Assembly (NCBI GenBank): GCA_021229015.1
Contig: CM037780.1
Coordinates: 64,829,354 to 64,893,353 of the forward strand
DNA length: 64,000 bases
Reading direction: 5' to 3'
DNA from: Solen grandis
Lineage: Eukaryota; Mollusca; Bivalvia; Adapedonta; Solenidae
The translations under genes and the position numbers were made by a program. Each line of letters begins with the position of its first letter. The first letter of the stretch is position 1. The notes under the pieces were generated by a model, which searched no databases, had not been told where the DNA came from, and was given only the letters and a program-made list of their open reading frames with translations. Shown here one piece after another: positions 21,182 through 32,400 of this stretch.

Positions 21182-22133
21182 ACTATAAAATGGTGATGAT
21201 TATTTATAGCGTGACTCTGTAAAAATTGGTGGAGAATAATGTTATCAATGTCTGTAGGTGGTACTTTACTTTCATTTTATATCTTAATGTCCCAGTATCT
21301 TATAGTTGTTTGAGGTATATCTGAATTCACATAACCTATAAAAGCCTGATTTTTGTCCCCAAAAGATATCTCGAGAAATACATTTTACGTGAAAGATTCA
21401 ACAAGAAAAATTGCAAGTTATAGCTTTTTCCATCTATATTCAGCTAAAAAAACCGTAAAAAAATAAAATTTACATATGAGGAGTGTTTCAGACATTTGTG
21501 GATTTCCTTCATATTTCTTCTATTTGGTATAACAAAATTTGTATAAAAATCCACACTTCTTGTGGCGAGACCACCGTGTTTTACTACACAGTATGTTTCA
21601 GAACATGCTTCACTTTTCTCACTAGATTAGCATATAGTGCCCTGTCTGAACAGCTAAGGATTTCAGGGGATTTCTTGTATTCTTTTGTTTGATATTTCAT
21701 GATGGGGAATTAATTAAGCATTAAGAGGTTAATTAAGCATCATTTGAGGATTTGGCTTAATGAAATATGAAAAAGTATATTTTGCTCTTGTAAATTTTAA
21801 GCTAAATATCATACTAGAACTACATGTACAGTCACGATCAACTTTAAATGAGTAAAGGTGACCCAGTTTTTGCTGGTCACTGGTTTTTAGGGCTACATAA
21901 AACAAATGATGTAAAGATAAAATAAACAAACTCTTTGGACCTTTGAACAATTTTGGAAGAAAAATTGTATAAGTTCCTTGATAAATAAGATGAGGTCATT
22001 AATAACTAAGATAATATGATATGCACTGGTATATGTATGTCTGGTAATAGGGTAAATGACATTATCTAGACCTGACTGTAGCGTTATAATGGATCTGTAT
22101 CAAATGACTGTACGGACTCTATCTATGTTTCAG
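21182..22133. repeat. Non-coding; contains a dispersed repeat shared with 35850-36260
   Basis: Positions about 21593-21810 (atatagtgccctgtctgaac, cttgtaaattttaagct) match about 35870-36285. The right-hand copy is interrupted by a TTAA-flanked MITE that is absent here. Confidence 0.6.
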
Positions 22134-22238
22134 GAAGAGGATAAGGACACTGTAGAGAAGCCCAGTAAGCAGGTGAGCCAGGAACCAGTCATTGGGGAGG
22201 AAGAGAACCAGATGGAAGTGTCCTCCACTGATAAATAA
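22134..22238 (+). CDS. Probable terminal coding exon of an unidentified gene
   Basis: A good acceptor (ctatgtttcag) is followed by a 34-residue charged frame, EEDKDTVEKPSKQVSQEPVI then GEEENQMEVSSTDK, and TAA. An AATAAA overlaps the stop and further AATAAA occurs near 22929. Composition (Glu, Lys, Ser rich) is typical of a disordered protein tail. No upstream exon could be recognised on the plus strand. Such exons could lie in the gap at 20975-21074, be very short, or lie beyond the esterase gene. Function unknown. Confidence 0.5.
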   Translation, partial: EEDKDTVEKPSKQVSQEPVIGEEENQMEVSSTDK

Positions 22239-24005
22239 AGACTTTCCTGATCTTGATGTTCAGTATAACTGTTCATTGTTGCATTGGAATTAAATGTTTA
22301 CGAGTTTTAAGTGCAAAATAGACTTTGAGTATTTCATCATGTATATCAATTTTATGAGAAGTTAATTTCCCAAATGTTTCGGTGTTGAACATTTTCTGAT
22401 AACATTAAAAGATACAAAAATTTCACATTGAGTTGGGTTTTCAACCAAAATGACCCAACAGGCTTTATATTGACAGGTGTTTTTGTGAGATGTTTTTCTT
22501 TTTGAGTCCTGTTTTTAAGTAGGAAAACATAGTAGACTTTTTAAAAGAAGTATAAGAAGATTGGTATATTCTATATTTATGATGTCAGATTTGTTTAAAA
22601 ATTTAAAGAAAAATACATGTAGTGTTGTTCTTTTGAAATATAGTTTAAGCTATATAACCCTTATAATGCTGGTGGGCACTTGTGGAATTTAGATAATGAA
22701 TTTTCATCAAGCACTCCCATGTACAAGTAATGGCACAGTACAAAATGAAGAAAGGATAAGTCCATTTAAGAAATTAGGCATGGTAAGGGTTAAACTGAAA
22801 AACAAGATGGCTTTGCGGGACCCCAAAGTAAAAAGTACACCAAGGCTGCAGTTACTTTTATTCATAGCTTCAATTAAAGTCAATGGTTCACGTCGTCGTG
22901 CCCAAAAATAGCAATGTGTATAACCTTAAATAAAAGCATATAAAAGCCATTTAAGTCGATCTATGTAAAGCAAACAATACTATTTAACTTTACTATTTAC
23001 CATCTATGTTTTCATACATTTTGCTGTATAATATCTTGTATCATTATTAATACATTTTACTGTTGAACAACCCATTTTACATTTTACTGTATATATGCAT
23101 AGATATATATAAATTATACGGCGTGGCAGCCACGTGGCAATAACATGTGCAGTCCTCAAATTCAAGCATTTCAAATGCATAACAACTATATAATAATACA
23201 TTTTACTGTATTTACTGATGAATATTAAGTATATTTTCCTATACATCATGATATTTTCCATCATATAATTCTACCCTTTAAATAGTTTATGCTTTTACGC
23301 TTCCATAATAATTCTCCATGTAACACATTGCCGTACATAATTGACATAAAAATGATAAAAACTCATGGCACTAACATAATATTCTTTTCAATATGTATTA
23401 CATATAGACAGTATTCATTATGATAAATATGAAATACAATTTAAAACGAAATACCACGTTTACGTTACTTCGCATAAGAAAAGGTTTAGCACGAGGAACC
23501 ATGTGCACAAACGACGAGACCTAGAATGTAGCATAAAACTTTAAACAAAATTTCTATCAAAAGAAATTACTTTCAAGAAATAAAGCAAATGTTAAAATAA
23601 TTAAATAAAATATCTACTTACCCAAAAGGCTGTTTGTTCTCTTTAAAATAAATCTAACGAGAGTTTTCCCTCCGTTCTTAACTTCTCTGCCTAGCTGTAC
23701 ACTGATCAGCTACCCCCCCCCAAACAAACAGGTAAGTATATTGTACAGCAATGAACAAGTATTTTACAGGTACAACAAGAACTATAAGTAAAACTATACT
23801 GTACAGCGAAGTGACCGTAACAAACTGAACAAGAGTGCCAGTGATGCCACAATATACGCCGCCACAAAATATAAAGACCAAGAGGGGTCTTTTAATTATT
23901 GCTTTTAACATTTCTGTAAGCATAACCTCATAATGAAGTCTGTAAGACCAATTAATTTAGCTGAACAGAGATAGAACCCTAAAAATGCTTCCAATATGAC
24001 AGTAG
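22239..24005. other. Non-coding, probably including a 3' UTR
   Basis: The first part may be the 3' UTR of the exon at 22134-22238. A 71-codon plus frame (22696-22911) and an 81-codon hydrophobic minus frame (23678-23923) are open but have no recognisable family or splice partners. 'cattttactgta' recurs at about 23020-23205. Confidence 0.4.
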
Positions 24006-25535
24006 GTCAAATAGCAGTATCAATTTGAATCCTTTTTTCTTTCTCCCCATAACTCTTGCAAAAATCACTGTACCAGAAAATCCTTGCCTTATGCACTTTT
24101 ACCTGTTTAGAAACTTGAGTTGTATTTTAAAGAGACCATGTTTAGAAAGGCATAACTATTGCAAATATTGATGAACATCAAAGCCCCTGCTTTGTGCATA
24201 TCTACCCAGTATAGTAATGACATTGCCCAAGTTTTGAAAAGATTAGGTCAGAAACATACAAGAAATTGCATTCCCAAAGCTGAAATATCAATCAGCTAAA
24301 AAGACTAAGTTTCAGGGGACACAAATCTTGCAAAAATTAATGTACCGGAAAATCACCACTTCATGCACATCTACCCATTATAGTAATGATATTGACCAAG
24401 TTTTGAAAAGATTCATTCAGAAATGTAGGAGGAGTTGCGTTCACAAGGCTGCAATATCAATCAGCTACAGAGACTAAGTTTCAGGGGACACAAATCTTGA
24501 AAAATTAATGTACCGGAAAATCACCACTTCATGCACATCTACCCATTAAGTAATGATATTGACCAAGTTTTAAAAGATTCATTCAGAAATGTAGGAGGAG
24601 TTGCGTTCACAAGGCTGCAATATCATTCAGCTACAGAGACTAAGTTTCAAGGGACACAAACCTTGTCAAAATCAATGAATCGGAAAATCGCCACTTCATG
24701 CACATTTACCCATTAAAGTAATGACATTGACCAAGTTATAAAAAGATTCATTCAGAAATGTAGGAGGAGTTGCGTTCACAAGGCTGCAATATCATTCAGC
24801 TACAGAGACTAAGTTTCAAAGGGACACAAATCATGTAAAAATCAATGAACCGGAAAATAGCCACTTCATGCACATCTACCCATTATAGTAATGACACTGA
24901 CCAAGTTTTGAAAAGATTCATTCAGAAATGTAGGAGGAGTTGCGTTCACAAGGCTGCAATATCATTCAGCTACAGAGACTAAGTTTCAAAGGGACACAAA
25001 TCATGTAAAAATCAATGAACCGGTTCATGCACATCTACCCATTATAGTAATGACACTGACCAAGTTTTGAAAAGATTCATTCAGAAATGTAGGAGGAGTT
25101 GCGTTCACAAGGCTGCAATATCATTCAGCTACAGAGACTAAGTTTCAAAGGGACACAAATCATGTAAAAATCATTGAACCGGAAAATAGCCACTTCATGC
25201 ACATCTACCCATTATAGTAATGACACTGACCAAGTTTTGAAAAGATTCATTCAGAAATGTAGGAGGAGTTGCGTTCACAAGGCTGCAATATCATTCAGCT
25301 ACAGAGACTAAGTTTCAAAGGGACACAAATCTTGTAAAAATCAATGAACCGGAAAATCGCCACTTCATGCACATCTACCCATTATAGTAATGACATTGAC
25401 CAAGTTTTGAAAAGATTCATTCAGAAACGTAGGAGGAGTTGCGTTCACAAGATATGGACGTACGGCCGTACAGACGTACGGACAGACTGAGAAGATGACG
25501 TCAATATACGACCGCCTCTGGCGGCGTATAAAAAT
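24006..25535. mobile_element. ~170-bp tandem array with hairpin terminus
   Basis: Seven regular copies align on 'gttgcgttcacaaggctgca', at 24434, 24600, 24769, 24939, 25098, 25268 and 25438 (spacing 166, 169, 170, 159, 170 and 170). One or two much older copies precede them (about 24006-24300). The 159-bp unit lacks a short stretch around CGGAAAATAGCC. After the last copy come a palindromic ACGTACGGCCGTACAGACGT tract (25458-25477), ACGGACAGAC and a hairpin (ATACGACCGCC 25506-25516 / GGCGGCGTAT 25520-25529) followed by AAAAAT. The layout parallels the pearl-like elements but with a different terminus, which is like the hairpin at 16-42. Confidence 0.75.
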
Positions 25536-28314
25536 GAATTAAATGCCGTTAGATGTAAAACTCAATAAATATATGGTAATGCAAATTTGTTAGTTCCTGT
25601 AAGAACTATACTTTATGAATATTATTTTGACTCATTTCAAAAACAATGTCATTCATATTTACACAAGATGAAGCTCCTTATAATTAAAACCTTGTCAAAC
25701 TTTAGATTAACACAAAGCAAGTGTGATTTTGTACATAATTATGTATTCTCTCTATTGGGTAAGATTTGACATTACACCATGTTTGACTTTAGAAAGCAAC
25801 AAAAAATTAAAGAAGACTACAAGTTTGTTTCAATAAACAGCTCGTTTTGAAAACAACTTTGATGGAAACAATTCTGGGTATTGTTTATAATGTCTCTAGA
25901 GTCCCTAAATAAACCAGTTTACAAAACTTCAGATCATCTGGGTTTCATTCCTGTCTTTAATATTGTAATGGTGCACATTTAAGGATATTAAAAATATATG
26001 TACATGTCATTTATAACATTTAATTAACAAATTTCTAGAGTTAATGAGTTTCAGTATTATAAAATTTAAAGATAAGGAGAATCTAAAATTATTATTCTAC
26101 TACCGGTACTTAAAGTTTGCTATAAAGCCCCAAGATAATTAACTGTTTTAACTTATGGTTGAAATATTGTTATGAAAATGTTAATATATCTTTTTTTTTT
26201 TATTCAAGACAATATGATCATGTTTGATGTTACAGATTAAGCTTTTGAATACAACTACTATGGAAAATAATTGGTGTTTAGCAAACTTTTAGTAATACAG
26301 TATATTAGGACCCAGGCCTGAGTGTCAGGCAGGCTGATCAGGTTTTATAATGGGGTTTTGTAAGAGGTTTATGAAATTGAAAAGTTAACAAAGAATCATA
26401 GATGATTTTCTTTTATTTTTATCTTTACATTGCAGTAACTTTTGATACATTATAGTATGTACAAACATTTCTACAAATGCACAACCTAGAAAATACTTGT
26501 TTGGTGAACATAAATGCAGACAGACCAAAAGGTCTATCTTAGAATATCACAGGAGACATGACAGGGGCTTGAGGCAAAAGTATTGTAACTACATATAAAG
26601 AAGCAGTAACAATAGTTTTGCACCAAGCCCCCAATGTACAATAACTTGTATCACAAAATACATACATGTAGATATGGTTTGTTATAAAGTGAGGTATGCT
26701 CTATCATAGTTTCCATTGGATGTAATAATAAATACATGTTATTCTGAAAGGGGAAAAACTTTGTCTTGGCTTGAATGTAATGACATTATATTTATACTCC
26801 TTTACAAATTTGAGGCTACTACTTGCAGAAGCTGGTCATTTCAGATTCCTGTAACTACAGTCAGGTGGTCAGATCTTGAATCTTGGCACTAAATTTTATC
26901 TACTTACTTTTTTTCTTAACTGCATTTATTTCCCCTAAAGTATACAAAAATCACTTCGTTTTATCACACTAATATGTCATTTTAACGTACCCTGGGCAGT
27001 TAAAAAAGCTAAATTAAACTGACAAACAATTTAGTCTTGAACAGATAATAGGCTCTTGTCTCGAATGTAATGGACCATGCAGTCAACAAGTCACTGGATG
27101 ATTAACTGTTATATTGACTTATATTGATCACAGATAATTTTCTATTTCCTATTAAGTTTAAAACACACTCTATAAATAACATTGGAAGAAAGTAAAAAAA
27201 AAAAAAAAATATTAAAAAAAACCATTAAACCAAAGTAAAACAAGAATTTAATGTCAATGAAATTATGATGGAATATTCCTAGCACATTTTGACAATCACT
27301 GCAAGATCAAATTCTATACATATAATAATTTATTCTTTTTATTTAAAAAGGACTTTCCATAATGACAGCATATTTTTAAACAGGTGTTTTGTTAATACAT
27401 AGGTGATTTATATATAATGCAGAAACATGAATTGTATACATAATACTGATTATGCAAACTGTTTCAGTTTGCAGTGGTATCTTCAGCTTTTTATAATGAA
27501 GAAGAACACAGACAAGTAAACGCATACATTCCCTGCACTCCTATTTACAGCAGTAGTTTTCAGCATCTGTCCGCTTAAAATTATCTTACATACACTCAAC
27601 ACAGATCACGATAAAAGCTTTGAAGAATTATGTATTATCTTATTCACAGGAAGTGTTTATAATGAAAGAATTCTCCTGGAAGCTTCACCGAAACCCTTTT
27701 CTTTTTGGATAACCCAAGGCTGCTGATAATGCTACTCTCCATACATCACCTGTGTGTTTTTTTTTGTGTGTTTTTTTTAAATACTATTTAATCGTTTAGA
27801 CCGAAAACCACTGTAATCTAATTGGATGCAGGATAATCTTGTCCTGCCTGGCATTAACCAATCCCAATGCTTGTTTTGTAATATCCAATAGAAGGTATCC
27901 CCACACTACTGATCTTCTTACCCCAAACTCTGACACAATGGAATGGCTGCCCAACCACCTGTTAACATGTGATCATGGTGTGTACCTCATGCCAAATGAC
28001 AGTGGTCACCATATTGTTTACACATGATATAGCTAAAATTGAGCTATTTTCAACTCACTGTGACAGATCTCTGTGTGAGATCTCCTTCATCAGAGGTTGG
28101 TTCTAATCTCCACATGAAGAGTATCCAAAATGTAAACATCATTTTGATTGGCTGAAATATGTTCATGTATGAAAATGGTAACTTGCTATTTTAAAATTAC
28201 CGTGGTTGATGAATGGAGAGTAACGGAATGAATCGACAAAAGGGAGTTTTACTATAATAACAAACCTACAATAGAATCATAGCCTTGATTAAAATGTCTT
28301 CTGAAGCAGGAACA
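25536..28314. other. AT-rich intergenic DNA
   Basis: About 2.8 kb without supported genes. Open frames are short and low-complexity. Confidence 0.5.
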
Positions 28315-28318
28315 TTAA

Positions 28319-28547
28319 CCCTTTCCCTCATAGAGGACACCATGAAAAGACCTATGCGAACAGCATAAAACCAGATCAGCTCAGTAAGATCAGTAACTCG
28401 CAGGCTGATCAGGTTTTATGCTGTTCGCTGCTCCTTCGTGGTCTGGAAATGAGGATTTTGTAATTAAATTTGGTAAGGTTTTCTGCAGATCAGGCTTCTT
28501 GTGATACCTATTGAGGGCGTCAAAATGAGTATATATGAGGGAAAGGG
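28319..28547 (+). mobile_element. TTAA-flanked piggyBac-like MITE, copy 1
   Basis: Terminal inverted repeats CCCTTTCCCTCATA / TATGAGGGAAAGGG are flanked by TTAA on both sides (28315-28318, 28548-28551). The centre is a degenerate form of the family palindrome (…CAGTAACTCGCAGGCTGATC). About 11 bp present in other copies ('taactgtggtt') are missing. TTAA target sites and CCC...GGG ends are the hallmarks of piggyBac elements. There is no ORF, so it depends on a transposase encoded elsewhere. Confidence 0.85.
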
Positions 28548-28551
28548 TTAA

Positions 28552-29247
28552 AGAACAAACAGACTATAAGTCTTACTTCTGATTTAGAATGTTTCCTCAA
28601 AATAGCAAAGATATGCCACAATGAAATATCTGTTCAAAGGCACATACCTGCTGCTATATCATAATGGATAATACTTGTATTATGAATAAATAAGAAGCAA
28701 TGAAGCAGAGATTATAATCTAGAACAAATAATTTTGGCCATAAATGTTGACAAAACTGGGGGGATAATTCTGTCCAACAATATACTATCTAGTATGTGAA
28801 TAAATTGAAGCAAATGAATGAATGCATTCAAAGATTTCTGCAGAACTTTTATGGTCAATTCATCAATTCAATCATATATACACATATAAATTTTGTGTGT
28901 ATGTGTGTGTTTTTAATAAAAGCTGGAGATACCAGAGTGGGTGTGTGGGAGGTAAGACATGTTTTAACATTATTGCAATATGCTGATTTCATTAATATTT
29001 AATACTGTTTCTTGCAAATTCTAGAAACTCACAGAGGCACTTCTCATAAAATATAACAAATAATAATGAACATGGGATTTACTCTTTTTTTTGTTGTTAT
29101 TGGAAATATACATCAACATATAAAAATATTCAATAAACTTATCAACAATTCCATGAAACATGAACATTAATCGATGATTACATACATCAGTAAAAAGAAA
29201 GTCAAGCAACACTGAGGGTAAAATCAGTCTTTTTCATGGAAGATTTG
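28552..29247. other. Non-coding, downstream of IQCH
   Basis: AT-rich, with a short GT-rich stretch near 28890-28915. Nothing coding is seen. Confidence 0.5.
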
Positions 29248-29253
29248 TTTAAT
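29248..29253 (-). promoter_or_regulatory. Putative polyadenylation signal of IQCH
   Basis: The minus strand reads ATTAAA, the commonest variant signal, about 60 bases after the stop codon at 29314-29316. Confidence 0.4.
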
Positions 29254-29313
29254 AAATAAACCTGTCCAACATTTGGAGAGAAACTGTGTAGAAATAACAT
29301 CTGGAATTCAATC

Positions 29314-29400
29314 CTACTGTTTTGGCTCATCGTCTTCATCTGCCTCGTCAGCATTCTGTATAGTGGTTCCCAGGATTCCTTCTATATCCTTTATTGCACT
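29314..29400 (-). CDS. IQCH: IQCH exon 22 (stop)
   Basis: [20 protein letters not shown] then DEDDEPKQ and TAG: a short acidic C-terminus. Acceptor atatttcag. Confidence 0.85.
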   Translation of the reverse strand, partial: SAIKDIEGILGTTIQNADEADEDDEPKQ

Positions 29401-32400
29401 CTGAAATATTGGAGAGACAGAGGTGGTCAGATTTTGACGAAACAAAAATCCTTGTATTTACTGTCACCTCCCATCAGCAATCAAACAGGGAATAAAGACT
29501 GGCTTCAGTCCCACCTACCTTGCTTACAAGTACCAGGAAATAACTGTGTAGGAACACATTCCACCATTCTTGTTTAAATGTTTAAACTTTTTTTAATTTA
29601 CATCAATTACAAAACAAGTTATCGCAACTAATAAACATTGTAGATGGCTCTTGATCGCAGTGGATGCAGCATATGTGGTCATTATTTTGGGAGGAAAACC
29701 CACCACTGTGCGAGTTTGGGGCCCCTAAAACCTGGTTAAGTATCCCAAATGGTCCTTTTGCAAAATGACCATTCCAAGGTGGTAACTGTAGGTTAAGGTA
29801 ATCCATACATCATTAAATTGTGATCATGGTCCATCAAGTGATTGTGAATTTTATGGGAAACACAACCCTTTATAGGCTTAGAGCAAAAGAGACTATAACT
29901 CCAAGCCAATGGATGCCTGCATATGCAGTGAGGTCTTTTTAAGCATTTGAAGGACCATGATTAAAATTTAATGATGGATGGTTTACTTTAATGTCCTGTC
30001 TCTGTGTTTCTTTGTACATTTTATCTTTGGTGGCACCTCCTTCTGGAGTTATGTCTTCTTAATATTGGATTTCTCATAGAACCTTCTTGTGTTTCCTTAT
30101 ACTTAAAGTGTCTTAAATTGTAGAACTATTAAAAGTCTAGGTCAAAAGCCTCTGATCTGTTCAGTGTGGAGTACAATCAAGTAACAAGGAATCTATTGTG
30201 GACGAAATATGAACTTATGCTAAAGTAACAAAAAAATATGACCAGCATTAAAGTTTCAGCCAGCAGACGGCACTGTTGCAGGTTACAGCCATATCTCACT
30301 TTACATTCATTGATAAACAGAAAATAGAGATACTTACACTGAAGTTGGTCTCTCCCTGCATGTTTGGTGCAGATATCTCCTGGTGTATTACTGACATGTT
30401 CCGTGCAAAATTGGCCAATGCCCCCTGCAGATTGTCACCTATTGTCCTGGAAAAAAAAATCATACAAATGTATTTTTCTGGTTTTTTTACTTGATAGACC
30501 TAAGCCCATATTCTTGAAGATACAAATTATTATTAGCTCAAATTCTTCCTTTTCGTATTGTTATAGGTGTGTCAAGCTTGCAGGACAGTATATCACATTT
30601 CACACTGTTATATTCCCCATTGTTTAACTGATATTCTTTCCCAAATGTTAAGCTACCCAGTAATATACAATCAACTCTTATTTTACGAAAAAGCTGACAT
30701 GACCATAAGATTCATTGCTGATTTGAGATTGGACCTTTCCAATGTTTCAATTTTAAATTAATTTGTACTTACTGTTAAAAAAAATAATTCATGACTGCTT
30801 GTGCACAGGAAATAATGGAAATGGCCATGATATTTGATTTGAGCCAGATAATATGCAAGTATTTTAAAAAATGCGAGACTGAATAATGCCTGTTTTCATA
30901 GCAAGTAAGTGTTCTAACTATTGTAAATAAAATTGTATAGTGATGAAGCTGATTTATATTATGGACATGTCCTCTCCTGAACTGCAGTGTATGACAAATG
31001 ATAACAAATCATTTGAAATAATGCGAACAGCTCACAATGTATTTTGATAAAGAATCTTAATTCATTTTCTACTCATCTAATTGGTATGTATTAATTCACA
31101 TCCATGTTGTCTTGGAGATGGAAAATTTATAGCATTATATAACTCCCTAAAAATCTTGTATGTATCTGTACACCTAGCTTATTTAACTTACAACATTCCC
31201 AGCTTCTCTCTGTTAAAACTGTCTATCAAGGTGAAAACTGTCCCTTGCTTCTCCTGAAAACAGAGTTAAGAAATAAATTAACTTTGATGTATACAAACGG
31301 AGGGGTGAGAGCGAAACTAGGCTAAGTGTTTATATAAATATATGCACATAGCCTAGATTCGCTCTCACTCCTCGAAATGAATTAGTACTATTGTAGATTG
31401 ATCCAAACAGTGTTATCAGCATGAGTAATGCACAGATTTACGGAAAATGACGAGAGCTTTAGCATGAGTGATTCCGTAAATCGGTGTATTACGAATGCTG
31501 ATATAAACACTGTTCAGATCAATCTACAATAGTAATGATCCTTTTATAATATACATATTTTTCTCTTCAAATAATATAAATATATAAATTCTTAACTTTG
31601 CATTTATTTTGACACAAATTCATTTTTTTTTACTATAAAAGAACAAAGCAACTATTTTTTTTATCAAGATTACAAAACAAAAGAGTAATCCAGTCGTGTT
31701 CTACATAGGGCGTAATGATATGCAGTGTGTAAACGGCTTTCGTTTTCAAAAAAGGGGACATCCACATTGTGCAGTGACGTCATATAAAAGGAGTTCCAAT
31801 CTATGGACATAGAAATATGTTTGGAGGCGTGGTACAGGTTTGGAATGTTGGGACTTTGATACAAGTTTCTGTATTTTTGCTGTAGGAAACAGACTGAAAA
31901 AGCGTAGTATCATACATCTAAAGGTATATAATAAATGTGTGTGTATGTCAATGATTGGCAGGAACTTGATGTAAAATCATTAGTTTTTATTGACATTTCA
32001 TTGATGTACCATGCCTTTGTTCTTTGATATATTCTCTAGAAAGCACAAGTTCTATATATAGAACATTTTTATAGGGATTAATCTTCATGGGTAAAACTAG
32101 AGCTTTACTGGAATCCTGTGTTTTGTTTAATGTACAGTACCATTCCACCCAACCTTTCCTTCAATATCACGAGCATAGCTAATCACATTGACACACTTGT
32201 GGTTACATTTAGGATGGGTTGGGTCAACATCACTTTTATTATATAACCAGTGCTATTTCTAAAGGTTAGTTGTTTTCTTGCTACACTGACTTAGCAGTGT
32301 AAAAGGTAAGTGAAGTGATGATCCCCACTGAAAAATATAGGAAAATGGTGTAGAAAGCTTTGTGAAGTGATGCACAGCAGGCTTGTCAGGTAGTCCCGTC

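Noticed and set aside
20931..21222. Frames spanning the second N gap
   Set aside because: Same artefact: undetermined bases plus SINE sequence.
23678..23923. 81-codon hydrophobic minus-strand frame resembling a two-helix membrane protein
   Set aside because: Hydrophobicity follows from T-rich codons. There is no start context, no splice partner and no recognised family.
24006..25535. Regular repeats that might suggest a CRISPR array
   Set aside because: Units are about 170 bp, contiguous and without unique spacers, and the DNA is from an intron-rich animal. This is a tandem array.
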